Positions 1-7,974 are shown, counted from the first letter of the stretch. The stretch: 22,983 nucleotides of DNA from Clostridiales bacterium (GCA_014799485.1 JAAVHY010000005.1:1-22983), one strand, 5' to 3'. Translations and numbers: made by a program. The notes: generated by a model from the sequence alone, not told the origin.

Positions 1-1188
1 CGCCGCTGGCTGGTGCCCGTCGTGTCCATCCTGCTGTGCCTGTCCCTGCTGGGCGGCGTCTGCTTCTGGGCGGTGAACCGCATCGCCAGCATCATTGCCG
101 AGGCCGGACGGGACGACCCCATCGACGACCCCCGCCCCCGGGTCAGCCGGGAGGTGTCCGACCGGTCCGAGTGGACCCCGGACGAGCTGCCCTGGGGCGA
201 ACCAGACCCGTCGGTATCCCTGTCCGTCCAGCCCGCCGGGGCGGTGCTGTCCTCCGCGCGGATCTATGCGGAGACGCTGCCCAGCCTGATGGTCGTGGAG
301 GCCGCCCACAGGCCCGACCACCGCTGGCAGCTCCAGGGATACAGCACGGGCACCGGGATCATCCTCACCGAGTCCGGCTACGTCCTCACCAATTACCATA
401 TCATCGACGAGTCTGTCTCCATCCAGCTCCGGCTGCTGGGCGATACGGCCACCGCCTACGACGCCCAGGTCATCGGCTTCGACGAGGAGTTTGACATCGC
501 CGTGCTGAAATTCGACCCCGCCGGCACGCGGCTCACCCCCGCCCAGCTGGGGGATTCCGACCAGCTGGCCGTGGGCGACTGGGTGTACGCCGTGGGCAAT
601 CCCATGGGCTATCTGCTGGGCTCCATGTCCATGGGCATCGTGTCCGCCCTCAACCGGGACGAGGACGCCGCCGGCAGCGCCCTGGGCCTCATCCAGACCG
701 ACGCCGTGCTCAACCCCGGCAACTCCGGCGGGGCGCTGCTCAACGAGTCCGGCCAGGTGGTGGGCATCACCTGCGCCAAGATCACCGGCGTGGTCTACGA
801 GGACGGCGAGACCATTGATGAGGCCGTGGTGCTGGAGGGGATGGGGCTCGCCATCCCCATCACCGACGCGGTCCCCTTCATCAACCACATCCTGGCCACC
901 GGCGAGACCTGGCGGCCCGCCATGGGGATCACCTGCTCCGCCGCCACGGTGGACGGCCGAAAGGGCGTCCAGGTGAAGGAGATCACCAACCCCGACGCTC
1001 GGGCGGCGGGGCTGAAGGTAAACGACCTCATCGTGTCCGCCAACGGGCAGCCGGTCACCTCCCTGGTGGAGCTGCGCCGGGTGCTCTACCGCACCGGCGT
1101 GGACGGGGAACTGACCTGCACCGTGGTGCGCAATGGGTCGGAGCGGGAGATCTCCTTCTCTCTGATCGAACTGCCCGAGCAGGAGTGA
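1..1188 (+). CDS. HtrA/DegP-type trypsin-like serine protease with PDZ domain, 5' end outside window
   Basis: Membrane-anchored serine protease of the HtrA family, expected to degrade or process misfolded envelope proteins on the outer face of the membrane. The reading frame is open to the first base (R-R-W-L precede the first possible GTG start at 13), so the true N-terminus lies upstream. One transmembrane helix covers about codons 5-30. Counting codons from base 1, the catalytic triad is His133 (in TNYHIID), Asp165 (in FDIAVLKF) and Ser242 (in NPGNSGGALL). A single PDZ domain follows at about 300-385, containing the AAGLKVNDLIVSANGQPV stretch. The single-pass anchor plus one PDZ matches Firmicute HtrA/YyxA proteins. 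It ends 8 bases before the likely birA start, so the two are probably co-transcribed. It is not adjacent to the WalRK genes in this window, unlike htrC in Bacillus. Family assignment is very secure; its substrate is unknown. Confidence 0.93.
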   Translation, partial: RRWLVPVVSILLCLSLLGGVCFWAVNRIASIIAEAGRDDPIDDPRPRVSREVSDRSEWTPDELPWGEPDPSVSLSVQPAGAVLSSARIYAETLPSLMVVEAAHRPDHRWQLQGYSTGTGIILTESGYVLTNYHIIDESVSIQLRLLGDTATAYDAQVIGFDEEFDIAVLKFDPAGTRLTPAQLGDSDQLAVGDWVYAVGNPMGYLLGSMSMGIVSALNRDEDAAGSALGLIQTDAVLNPGNSGGALLNESGQVVGITCAKITGVVYEDGETIDEAVVLEGMGLAIPITDAVPFINHILATGETWRPAMGITCSAATVDGRKGVQVKEITNPDARAAGLKVNDLIVSANGQPVTSLVELRRVLYRTGVDGELTCTVVRNGSEREISFSLIELPEQE

Positions 1189-1196
1189 GGGCGGCC

Positions 1197-2168
1197 ATGG
1201 AACGAGATCAGGTCGTCGCCCTGCTGGCCCGGGAAGAGGGCCACGTCTCCGGCGAGGAGATGAGCCGCGCCCTTGGGGTCACCCGGGCGGCGGTGTGGAA
1301 GGAGATCGAGGCGCTGCGTCAGGCGGGCTGGCCCATCGAGTCAGCCACCCGGAAGGGCTACCGGCTGGCGGGCCCGCCCCCCGTCCTCTCCGCCCCTTAC
1401 ATCTGCGCGCGATTGGACAAAGACAACCTCTTTGCCGGGAAGGTGCGTGTGGAGCCGCTGGTGGACTCCACCAACACCCGGCTGAAGGCCATGGCCCACT
1501 CCACCCCCACGGGCTCCGCCCTGCTGGCGGAGGAGCAGAGCGGGGGCCGCGGCACCCACGGGCGCTCCTTCCAGTCCCCCCGCGGGGACGGGCTGTACCT
1601 GTCGGTGCTCATCCGGCCCTCTGTGGGTCTAAGCGACCTGCTCACCCTGACGGGCTGGGTGGCCGTCGCCGCCCGGGAGGGCGTGGAAAAAGCCTGCGGC
1701 GCCCCGGTGGACATCAAGTGGCTCAACGACCTCTACCTCAACGGGAAAAAGCTGTGCGGCATCCTCACCGAGTTCGCCCTGCTGGCGGAGAGCGGCGAGC
1801 CGGACTATGTGGTCATCGGCATGGGGGTCAACATGAACCAAACCGCCGAAACCTTCCGGGCCCAGGGGCTGGAGGAGGTGGCCACCTCCCTGGCCATTGA
1901 GGGCTATCCGGTGGAGCGCAACCATCTGGCCGCCTGTCTGCTGGAGGCGCTGGACAAGCTCAGCCGCGACTTCCCCGCCAAACGGGCGGACTATCTGGAG
2001 CGCTACCGCGCCCACTGTATCACCTTGGGCCGCCGGGTCAGCTTCGACGGCGAGGGGACGCTCCAGACCGGGACGGTCACCGGGGTGGACGATAACTTTG
2101 CCCTGCTGGTGGACGGGGACGACGGGAAAGCGCATACCGTGTCCTCCGGGACGGTGAAAATGATATAA
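1197..2168 (+). CDS. birA: Bifunctional biotin--[acetyl-CoA-carboxylase] ligase / biotin operon repressor BirA
   Basis: Attaches biotin to carboxylase carrier proteins via biotinyl-AMP. The N-terminal winged helix (about 5-58) suggests it also represses biotin genes, as in BirA of E. coli and B. subtilis. Length is 323 aa, as expected for the two-domain form. The catalytic domain shows the biotinyl-AMP loop GGRGTHGR (about 116-123, classical GRGRRGR), then IKWLNDLYLNGKKLCGIL (about 173-190) with the usual KWPNDL/KKLxGIL pattern, and the GMGVNMN strand. A small C-terminal SH3-like domain follows. The ATG at 1197 is preferred because AGGAGTGAGG (1181-1190) lies just upstream. An in-frame GTG at 1185 overlaps the protease stop and would place the ribosome site too close. 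The loop has His (GTHGR) where many orthologues have Arg. A strong terminator directly follows. Confidence 0.95.
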   Translation: MERDQVVALLAREEGHVSGEEMSRALGVTRAAVWKEIEALRQAGWPIESATRKGYRLAGPPPVLSAPYICARLDKDNLFAGKVRVEPLVDSTNTRLKAMAHSTPTGSALLAEEQSGGRGTHGRSFQSPRGDGLYLSVLIRPSVGLSDLLTLTGWVAVAAREGVEKACGAPVDIKWLNDLYLNGKKLCGILTEFALLAESGEPDYVVIGMGVNMNQTAETFRAQGLEEVATSLAIEGYPVERNHLAACLLEALDKLSRDFPAKRADYLERYRAHCITLGRRVSFDGEGTLQTGTVTGVDDNFALLVDGDDGKAHTVSSGTVKMI

Positions 2169-2203
2169 AAAGCGGCCCTGTGCATAGCACAGGGCCGCTT
2201 TTT
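2167..2203. terminator. Bidirectional intrinsic terminator between birA and the anti-sigma gene
   Basis: A perfect 17-bp stem pairs 2167-2183 with 2187-2203 around a 3-base ATA loop. The stem has a GC-rich core with an A5 left end and a T5 right end. Because the arms begin with A-runs and end with T-runs, it should work for both convergent genes. It overlaps the birA stop codon. Confidence 0.93.
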
Positions 2204-2214
2204 ACGCCCTTTTT

Positions 2215-3093
2215 TCAATAGAAAGTGTCCAAAACCTGGTGGAGCCGGCTCTCCATCTCGGCCATGGGGATCTCCCCCAGATTGCCGCCGAACAGGGAGA
2301 TTTCATACAGGATACCGTCTTTCGTGAAGAAGCCGATGCAGTAAGAGGGAGCCCACTCCCCTTCCGGGTCCGGGGGGCTGACCTGGGCGATGATCCGGGC
2401 GGTGCACCCGTTGGCCATGGGGTAGTCCTCCAGCGTCCGGACATCGGTGCCCAGCGGTGTGGGCATGCCGTAGAGTTCCTCATAGGGATAGTCCTCACCG
2501 TAGATATAGATGACCGTCTCGACAATCTGCCCCCCGGGCAGCTTGAAGAGGCTGTCGAACGCCACGTGCTGGACGTTGGTGGTTTCCCCGCTCAGATCCG
2601 GGACCGCCTGCACGTAGTACTCATCTTCCCAGGCCGCGCCGCTGGTATCCCGCCAGGTACAGGGAATGTCGTCCCCGATGTAGGCTTTGGCGTCCTCCCA
2701 GCTGTCGAAAGACCGCTTCGGGCCGGAATTATTGTGCTGGTCGAACACACAGGTGTTGTAGTCGTCCTGGAGCTCCTGGCTGAAATCCTCCAGGGTGTAG
2801 CGGTCGGCCTCGCCGTGAATTTCGAAGCGCGCCAGCTCCTTGTCGTAGTACATCCAGCTGTCGTAGGTTTTGAGCATCAGGTTGTAGATCGTAGTGGCGG
2901 CAAAGGCCGTGCCCACCAGCAGTACACACACCGCCGCCGCGATCAGCCCCGCCCGCAGGGGGCGGACGCCCCGCCGCTTGGCGGGCTTTTGTTCCGCCCG
3001 TTCCATTAAACCGTTCATCAGACGCTCCTTTGCTTCCTTGGAAAACCGCAGACCGTCCAGCGCGTCCCGGTAGTCCTGTTCAAGTCGCTTCAT
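2215..3093 (-). CDS. Putative membrane-bound anti-sigma factor (ECF partner), family not recognised
   Basis: A 292-aa single-pass protein. Residues 1-45 are a charged cytoplasmic segment with a helical RFSKEAKERL motif that would suit sigma binding. One transmembrane helix lies at about 46-67, followed by a roughly 220-residue exported domain rich in Tyr, Asp and Glu. The gene overlaps the upstream ECF sigma gene by 14 bases, the classic arrangement for a sigma/anti-sigma pair with translational coupling. By analogy the protein would hold the sigma factor at the membrane and release it on an envelope signal. No zinc-binding HxxxCxxC anti-sigma motif is visible, and I cannot name the exported domain. 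Its function as an anti-sigma factor is inferred from position and topology; an unrelated sigma-operon lipoprotein-like sensor is the alternative. Confidence 0.7.
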   Translation of the reverse strand: MKRLEQDYRDALDGLRFSKEAKERLMNGLMERAEQKPAKRRGVRPLRAGLIAAAVCVLLVGTAFAATTIYNLMLKTYDSWMYYDKELARFEIHGEADRYTLEDFSQELQDDYNTCVFDQHNNSGPKRSFDSWEDAKAYIGDDIPCTWRDTSGAAWEDEYYVQAVPDLSGETTNVQHVAFDSLFKLPGGQIVETVIYIYGEDYPYEELYGMPTPLGTDVRTLEDYPMANGCTARIIAQVSPPDPEGEWAPSYCIGFFTKDGILYEISLFGGNLGEIPMAEMESRLHQVLDTFY

Positions 3094-3565
3094 ATTCCCT
3101 GCCTCCTAACATGGCCCGTAATTTTTTCCTGCCCCGGCTGAGATGGGCGGACACCGCCGCCTCGCCCCGCCCCGTCAGGGCGGCGATCTCTTTTACCGAA
3201 TACCCCTCGTAATAAAAGAGGTAAATCGCCTCCCGGTATTTCCCCGGCAGCTCCATCACCGCGTCCAGCACCTCCGACCGGGGTGCTTCCGGGGCCGCCA
3301 GCGATTGGGCGTCCTCCAGGGGCACAGCCCTGCGCCGGAAGGCGCGCAGCTCGTCCTTGCAGGCGTTGATGGCGGCGCGGATGACCCACGCCTTTTCGTG
3401 TTCAGGGCTGTCAAACACCTCGTCCCCCGTCAGCAGCTTGAGCAGTACCGTCTGGCAGATGTCCTCCCCGTCCTGAGGGGATTTCAGATAGGTATAGCTC
3501 AGCCGCAGGATCAGGTCGGAGTAGGTGTTCACCAGCCGTTCGGCCTCCTGTTGACATAGCTTCAT
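3080..3565 (-). CDS. RNA polymerase sigma factor, sigma-70 family, ECF subfamily
   Basis: A 161-aa two-domain ECF sigma factor that redirects RNA polymerase to a small stress regulon. Region 2 covers about 10-75, with the YLKSPQDGEDICQTVLLKLL stretch (region 2.1-2.2). Region 4 covers about 105-155, with LPGKYREAIYLFYYEGYSVKEIA followed by a helix-turn-helix ending in LSRGRKKL. No SnoaL or other C-terminal extension is present. The ATG at 3563-3565 is chosen because GAAGGAGAG lies about 6 bases upstream. A longer in-frame extension to 3637 has no matching ribosome site and would cover the probable promoter. The gene overlaps the anti-sigma candidate. An ECF-like promoter just upstream suggests autoregulation. 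The regulon is unknown. Confidence 0.93.
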   Translation of the reverse strand: MKLCQQEAERLVNTYSDLILRLSYTYLKSPQDGEDICQTVLLKLLTGDEVFDSPEHEKAWVIRAAINACKDELRAFRRRAVPLEDAQSLAAPEAPRSEVLDAVMELPGKYREAIYLFYYEGYSVKEIAALTGRGEAAVSAHLSRGRKKLRAMLGGREYEAT

Positions 3566-3598
3566 GGGGTTCTCTCCTTCAAAGGCGCCTTCACTGAC

Positions 3599-3627
3599 AA
3601 TACGAATGAGGGGCGCGAAACCTGACA
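3599..3627 (-). promoter_or_regulatory. Candidate autoregulated ECF-type promoter
   Basis: On the minus strand TGTCAG (3622-3627) is separated by 17 bases from CGTATT (3599-3604). The CGTA core at -10 resembles promoters read by Bacillus sigma-W/V class factors, which commonly drive their own operon. Transcription would start about 27 bases before the sigma start codon. A related TTGACAGGTTTTG element lies about 50 bases further upstream without a matching -10. Confidence 0.4.
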
Positions 3628-3671
3628 GCGCGCCCAAAATTTTTTCTATGGGCCGGCTCCCTTAACAAAAC

Positions 3672-3701
3672 CTGTCAACCCTCCGATATGGTAAGTATAT
3701 C
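3672..3701 (+). promoter_or_regulatory. Weak candidate sigma-A promoter for the coiled-coil protein gene
   Basis: CTGTCA (3672-3677) and TATATC (3696-3701) are 18 bases apart, 25 bases before the ATG at 3726. Each hexamer matches consensus at about four positions. The divergent sigma operon shares this intergenic region. Confidence 0.35.
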
Positions 3702-3725
3702 CCAAAAACGAGAGGAGCGGTGAAA

Positions 3726-4307
3726 ATGGAACTGCGCACCACCCGGGAGATGCGGCGCAATGAACAGCTTTCCAGAGCCATGTCGAAAAAGGCGGAGACA
3801 GCGGACGCCCCTGTCCAGGCCCAGCCCTCCCCCAAGCGGCAGCCGGCCACGGCGGACAAGCTCACCCTCTCCCGGCAGGCGTTGAGCTTCCTGGAGGAGC
3901 AGGACCGCAAACGGTGGCAGTGGAAACAAGAGCGGGAACAGCGGCGGCAGGACCGGATGAGCGACAGCCTCAGCGCCCTGGAAAGCTCCAAGCGGGAGCT
4001 GGACGCCATGGGCGAAAAGCTGAAGGTGCTGAGCAAGTGCCAGAAGATCGCCGTGTCCATCATGAAGGGCAACCGGGTGCCCCCGGAGGATTTGGAATAC
4101 CTGATGAACAACGACCCGGAGGGCTACAAGCTGGCCATGGCCATGCGCCGGGAAAACCCGGACCCGGAGGACGAGAAGAGCGTCCTGGACGACGAGGACC
4201 GCGGCGGCGGCCGCGCCGAGGCGTCCGGCAGCGGCGGGGAGTCCCCGTCCGTTGAGGCTTCCGCGCCCTCCGACAGCGGCGGCAGCGCCGCCCCCACAGC
4301 GGAATGA
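3726..4307 (+). CDS. Hypothetical coiled-coil protein with acidic low-complexity tail
   Basis: A 193-aa soluble protein that I do not recognise. Residues 1-25 are basic and helical, and 26-45 are a Pro/Gln/Ala linker. About 48-112 form a long, highly charged amphipathic helix (many Glu, Arg, Lys, Gln; KRWQWKQEREQRRQDR) likely to be a coiled coil. A short conserved-looking segment VPPEDLEYLMNNDPEGYKLA follows at about 118-137. The last 50 residues are acidic, then Gly/Ser/Ala-rich and probably disordered. There is no signal peptide or membrane helix. The ATG at 3726 is preferred over the GTG at 3720 because AGGAG (3713-3717) is 8 bases from the ATG but only 2 from the GTG. It stands alone between a weak promoter and a strong terminator, so it is probably monocistronic. 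No function is proposed. Confidence 0.8.
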   Translation: MELRTTREMRRNEQLSRAMSKKAETADAPVQAQPSPKRQPATADKLTLSRQALSFLEEQDRKRWQWKQEREQRRQDRMSDSLSALESSKRELDAMGEKLKVLSKCQKIAVSIMKGNRVPPEDLEYLMNNDPEGYKLAMAMRRENPDPEDEKSVLDDEDRGGGRAEASGSGGESPSVEASAPSDSGGSAAPTAE

Positions 4308-4309
4308 AA

Positions 4310-4342
4310 AACCCCCCTCCCAGCGCGGCTGGGAGGGGGGTT
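4310..4342. terminator. Bidirectional intrinsic terminator between the coiled-coil gene and clpB
   Basis: A 15-bp stem (4310-4324 with 4328-4342) with loop GCG starts 2 bases after the stop codon. The core is a C6/G6 tract. A-rich sequence flanks the left side (AAAAA serves as the T-run for clpB), while the right side reads TTGCTTT. It serves convergent genes. Confidence 0.85.
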
Positions 4343-4345
4343 GCT

Positions 4346-6940
4346 TTACCGCACCACCAGCTCGCCGTCTCTCTCGTCCACGGTGAGGGTGGAATCCGGG
4401 GCGGCCTCCCCGGCGATGATCCTGCGGCCCACCAGGTTCTCCACCGTGTGCTGGAGATACCGGCGCAGGGGCCGGGCGCCGTACATGGGGTCGTAGGCGG
4501 CGTCCAGAATCAGGGATTTGGCCCCGTCCGTCAGCTCGACCTTCAGCCGCTTGTCCGCCAGGCGGCGGTTCAGTCCCGCCAGCAGCAGGTCGATGATGTG
4601 GTAGATGTTGTCTTTCGTCAGCGGTTTGTAGAACACGATCTCGTCCAGCCGGTTGAGGAACTCGGGCCGGAAGGAGCGCTTCAAAAGCTCGTCCACCTGG
4701 GCCCGGGCTGTGGCGGAAACCTCACCGTCCGGGCCGATGCCGTCCAGCAGGAACTGGCTGCCCAGGTTGGAGGTGAGGATGATAACGGTGTTCTTGAAAT
4801 CCACCGTCCGGCCCTGGCTGTCGGTGATGCGCCCGTCGTCCAGCACCTGCAACAGCACGTTGAACACGTCCGGGTGGGCCTTCTCCACCTCGTCGAACAG
4901 GATGACGGAATAGGGGTGGCGGCGCACCGCCTCGGTGAGCTGGCCGCCCTCCTCATAGCCCACGTACCCCGGAGGGGCCCCGATGAGCCGGGATACGGAG
5001 AACTTCTCCATATACTCGCTCATGTCGATGCGCACCAGGTTCTTTTCGCTGTCGAACAGGGCTTCGGACAGCGCTTTTGCCAGCTCCGTCTTGCCCACGC
5101 CGGTGGGGCCCAAAAACAGGAAGGAGCCGATGGGCTTGTCGGGGTCGGCGATGCCGGCGCGGGAGCGCAGGATGGCCTCGCTCACCAGCCGCACGGCCTC
5201 CTCCTGGCCCACCACACGCCTGTGCAGAATATCTTCCAGGTGGAGCAGCTTCTCCCGCTCGCCCTCCATCAGCTTGGCCACCGGGATGCCCGTCCAACGC
5301 TCCACGATGCGGGCGATCTCCTCCTCGGTCACCTTGTCACGGAGCAGATTGTCCTCCTTGGACTGGGCGGCGTAGCCCTCCTGCTCCTCCAGCTGCTTTT
5401 TCAGCTCGGGAATCGTGCCGTATTGGAGTTCCGCCGCCTTTTCCAAGTCGTACTCCCGCTGGGCCTTCTCCAGCTGGGCGTTGGCGGCTTCCAAATCCTC
5501 GCGGAGCTTCTGCACCTTGCCGATGGCGTTCTTCTCGTTCTCCCACTTGGCCTTGCCCGCATTGAACTGATCCCGCAGACCCGCCAGCTCCTTCTGGATG
5601 TCCGCCAGACGGGCCTGGGAGAGCTGGTCGTCCTCCTTTTTCAGCGCCGCCTCCTCGATCTCGCACTGGATGATCTTCCGGGAGATCACGTCCAGCTCGG
5701 TGGGCATGGAGTCCATCTCGGTGCGGATCAGGGCGCAGGCCTCGTCGATGAGGTCGATGGCCTTGTCGGGCAGGAAGCGGTCGGTGATATAGCGGTTGGA
5801 CAGGGTGGCGGCGGCCACGATGGCCCCGTCGGTGATTTTTACCCCGTGGAACACCTCGTAGCGCTCCTTGAGGCCCCGGAGTATGGCCACCGCGTCCTCC
5901 ACCGTGGGCTCATTCACCATCACGGGCTGGAAGCGGCGCTCCAGGGCGGCGTCCTTCTCGATATACTGCCGGTACTCGTTCAGCGTAGTGGCCCCAATGC
6001 AGTGGAGCTCACCCCGGGCCAGCATGGGCTTTAAGAGGTTGCCCGCGTCCATGGCCCCCTCGGTCTTGCCCGCGCCCACGATGGTGTGCAGCTCGTCGAT
6101 GAACAGCAGGATACGGCCCTCGGACTGCTTCACCTCGTTCAAGACGGCCTTCAAGCGCTCCTCGAACTCGCCCCGGTACTTGGCCCCGGCGATGAGCGCC
6201 CCCATGTCCAGGGCGAAAATGGTCTTGTCCTTCAGTCCGGCGGGCACGTCCCCCTTGACGATGCGCTGGGCCAGCCCCTCGGCGATGGCGGTCTTGCCCA
6301 CGCCTGGTTCGCCAATCAAAACGGGGTTGTTCTTGCTCTTCCGGCTCAGGATGCGGATGACGTTGCGGATCTCGTCGTCCCGGCCGATCACCGGGTCCAG
6401 CTTGTTCTGCCGCGCCCGCTCCACCAGGTCGGCGCCGTACTTTTTCAGCGCCTCGTAGGTGTCCTCCGGGTTGTCGCTGGTCACCCGCTGGTTCCCCCGC
6501 AGGGCGGCCAGCGCCTGCATCACCCGCTCCCTGTCCACGTTGTAGGTACGGAACAGCTCTTTCAAATTGCCCTCCGCCGTGTCAATGAGGGCCAGCAGGA
6601 TGTGCTCCACAGAAACGAATTCGTCCTTCATGCCGCCCGCGATGGTCAGCGCCTGGTTCAGCGCCTTGTCCACGCCGGGAGCGATATAGACCTTGTCCGC
6701 CTCCCGGCCGGAGCCGGACACCTTGGGCAAAACCTCCACTTCGTGGCGGACGGCGGCCCGGAAGGACTCCACCGTCAGCCCCATGTGGGTGAGCAGCTGG
6801 GGGATAAAGCCCCCCTCCTGCTCCACCAGGGCCAGCAGCAGATGGGGCTGTTCGATCTGCTGGTTGCCGTGCTGGACGGCGATGTTCTGGGCATTCTGGA
6901 CGGCTTCCAGGGATTTCTGAGTAAATTGGTTCATATTCAT
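4346..6940 (-). CDS. clpB: ATP-dependent disaggregase ClpB (Hsp100)
   Basis: Hexameric AAA+ chaperone that pulls proteins out of aggregates together with DnaK. Length is 864 aa, close to E. coli ClpB (857). The N domain covers about 1-150, with two Clp_N repeats. NBD1 has Walker A GEPGVGKT (210-217) and Walker [11 protein letters not shown]. The middle coiled-coil domain (about 405-530) that distinguishes ClpB from ClpA/ClpC is present. NBD2 has Walker A GPTGVGKT (about 611-618) and Walker [14 protein letters not shown]. The C-terminal D2-small domain ends at GELVVR. The start is ATG at 6938-6940 ([10 protein letters not shown]), with GGAG about 10 bases upstream. An in-frame extension to 7060 is rejected as it lacks homology-like sequence and runs through the promoter. 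A CIRCE operator upstream indicates HrcA control. Confidence 0.97.
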   Translation of the reverse strand: MNMNQFTQKSLEAVQNAQNIAVQHGNQQIEQPHLLLALVEQEGGFIPQLLTHMGLTVESFRAAVRHEVEVLPKVSGSGREADKVYIAPGVDKALNQALTIAGGMKDEFVSVEHILLALIDTAEGNLKELFRTYNVDRERVMQALAALRGNQRVTSDNPEDTYEALKKYGADLVERARQNKLDPVIGRDDEIRNVIRILSRKSKNNPVLIGEPGVGKTAIAEGLAQRIVKGDVPAGLKDKTIFALDMGALIAGAKYRGEFEERLKAVLNEVKQSEGRILLFIDELHTIVGAGKTEGAMDAGNLLKPMLARGELHCIGATTLNEYRQYIEKDAALERRFQPVMVNEPTVEDAVAILRGLKERYEVFHGVKITDGAIVAAATLSNRYITDRFLPDKAIDLIDEACALIRTEMDSMPTELDVISRKIIQCEIEEAALKKEDDQLSQARLADIQKELAGLRDQFNAGKAKWENEKNAIGKVQKLREDLEAANAQLEKAQREYDLEKAAELQYGTIPELKKQLEEQEGYAAQSKEDNLLRDKVTEEEIARIVERWTGIPVAKLMEGEREKLLHLEDILHRRVVGQEEAVRLVSEAILRSRAGIADPDKPIGSFLFLGPTGVGKTELAKALSEALFDSEKNLVRIDMSEYMEKFSVSRLIGAPPGYVGYEEGGQLTEAVRRHPYSVILFDEVEKAHPDVFNVLLQVLDDGRITDSQGRTVDFKNTVIILTSNLGSQFLLDGIGPDGEVSATARAQVDELLKRSFRPEFLNRLDEIVFYKPLTKDNIYHIIDLLLAGLNRRLADKRLKVELTDGAKSLILDAAYDPMYGARPLRRYLQHTVENLVGRRIIAGEAAPDSTLTVDERDGELVVR

Positions 6941-6960
6941 GGCAAATTCACTCCTTCTCG

Positions 6961-6982
6961 GGCTGTGGGACAGTCCACAGCC
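6961..6982 (-). other. Leader hairpin in the clpB 5' UTR
   Basis: An 8-bp inverted repeat, GGCTGTGG and CCACAGCC around GACAGT, lies about 20 bases upstream of the clpB start codon, just before the ribosome site. It would be part of the leader for any start at or upstream of the -10 candidate TATACT (minus strand, 7002-7007). Its function is unknown; mRNA stability or tuning of translation is possible. Confidence 0.4.
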
Positions 6983-7046
6983 AGCCTGTCGTTCTGAGAT
7001 TAGTATATCCCACTGCCCGCAGAATTCATGAACTGGGTGTAAACAA

Positions 7047-7073
7047 TTAGCACTCGCCATCGGCGAGTGCTAA
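7047..7073 (-). promoter_or_regulatory. CIRCE operator (HrcA binding site) of clpB
   Basis: An exact match to the CIRCE consensus: TTAGCACTC (7047-7055), 9-base spacer, GAGTGCTAA (7065-7073). CIRCE is the operator for the heat-shock repressor HrcA, which normally controls groESL and dnaK. Only clpB lies downstream (minus strand, start codon 106 bases away), so clpB probably belongs to the HrcA regulon here. The best visible -10 (TATACT, 7002-7007) lies between the operator and the gene, with no good -35, so the exact promoter is uncertain. Confidence 0.95.
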
Positions 7074-7212
7074 AAAGAAGCGTGAAGCCATCGTGAGCAG
7101 TGCGGATGGAACGCAGCGAGGGCAAAAGCCCAAGGCCCGCACAGCGGGACTGGGTTTTGTCCGAGTCGGAGTGAAGCCGCACGTCGCGAACAGGCGTAGC
7201 GTGACAACAGGC
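7074..7212. other. Gene-free structured intergenic segment, possible dispersed repeat
   Basis: 139 bases between CIRCE and the amidotransferase-like gene with no plausible gene. It holds several small hairpins: GGGC/GCCC around AAAA (7120-7131), and CCCGC/GCGGG around ACA (7136-7148). An outer GTGCGG/CCGCAC pair (7100-7105 and 7177-7182) encloses both. GTGAAGCC occurs twice (7082-7089 and 7171-7178). The style resembles repetitive intergenic elements, but copy number cannot be judged from this window. Confidence 0.4.
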
Positions 7213-7869
7213 TTATTTGCATAACTTCAAAAACGCCCGGAAGATGGCCCCGCCGTCCACCGTGTCGGGGCGGGCCTTTTCCCCGGTCATCCGCTCCGGG
7301 TGGAACTGGACGGAAATCAGGGGCAGGCTGTCATGCTCCACCGCCTCAATGACCCCGCCCTCGGAGCGGACGGTCACCGTCAGCCCCCGGCCCAGCCGCC
7401 CCAGCGCCTGATGGTGACTGCTGTTCACCGGGAACACCGGGCCGTACAGCCGGTGGAGAAGCGAACCCTCCTCTGCCCGCACCAAGTGGACCCGGTCCCC
7501 CGGCTCGTCCTGCCGGTGGAAGGGGTCCAGTTCAGGCCCCAGATCCTGGATCAAGTCGCCCCCCAGCCACACGTTGACCACCTGGTGCCCCCGGCAGATG
7601 GCAAGCACCGGCTTATTCGCGCCCAAAAACGCGTCCAGCAGGGCCAGCTCCGCCCTGTCCCTGGCCTGGTCGATGCCCACGGAGCCGTGGTTCTCCTGGC
7701 CGAACAGGGCCGGGTCTATGTCGTCCCCCCCGGTGAGCAGCAGCCCGTCATAGCCCAGGTCGGGTGCCGGGAGATACCGCGCCTCCCCCATTCCCCCGGC
7801 GGCCTCAATGGCGGCCAGGTAATTGGCGGCGTCCCCCCCGCCGGTGGAAATCAAGATCCTCGGTTTCAT
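7213..7869 (-). CDS. Class I glutamine amidotransferase-like hydrolase (gamma-glutamyl-gamma-aminobutyrate hydrolase / peptidase C26 family)
   Basis: A 218-aa cytosolic enzyme of the PuuD/C26 family, which hydrolyses gamma-glutamyl bonds. The nucleophile is Cys92 in VLAICRGHQ. The other triad members are His190 and Glu192 in VQFHPER. The oxyanion region LLLTGGDDIDP (about 43-53) and the SSHHQAL segment (150-156) are also typical. It is somewhat shorter than PuuD (about 254 aa). The start is ATG at 7867-7869, with GGGAGG 6 bases upstream. An in-frame ATG 54 bases upstream (7921-7923) has no ribosome site. It lies 105 bases downstream of the flippase gene on the same strand and may be read from the same transcript. 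Since there are no polyamine genes nearby, the substrate cannot be assigned; a role in peptidoglycan-derived or gamma-glutamyl peptide turnover is only a guess. Confidence 0.85.
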   Translation of the reverse strand: MKPRILISTGGGDAANYLAAIEAAGGMGEARYLPAPDLGYDGLLLTGGDDIDPALFGQENHGSVGIDQARDRAELALLDAFLGANKPVLAICRGHQVVNVWLGGDLIQDLGPELDPFHRQDEPGDRVHLVRAEEGSLLHRLYGPVFPVNSSHHQALGRLGRGLTVTVRSEGGVIEAVEHDSLPLISVQFHPERMTGEKARPDTVDGGAIFRAFLKLCK

Positions 7870-7974
7870 TGCGTTCCTCCCCTTTGTACGTTTCAACCAG
7901 TTTCCCCGTTTCGCGGCCGTCACAAAACGCGGAAGTTTGTGTTGCGTGGGTGGCGGGCTTAAAGCTCTTTTTGC

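Noticed and set aside
13..15. GTG at 13 as the HtrA start
   Set aside because: The frame is open to base 1, with a basic R-R-W-L lead into the membrane helix and no visible ribosome site, so the gene is treated as truncated by the window edge.
3566..3637. N-terminal extension of the ECF sigma factor
   Set aside because: The extra 24 residues resemble no sigma region, lack a ribosome site, and overlap the promoter-like sequence; the internal ATG has a good GGAG.
4304..6034. Plus-strand open frame antisense to clpB
   Set aside because: It shadows a fully conserved ClpB frame and has no ribosome site or recognisable domain.
7074..7212. tRNA gene or known riboswitch in the clpB upstream region
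   Set aside because: No cloverleaf arms, no T-loop and no recognisable aptamer core; only small local hairpins.
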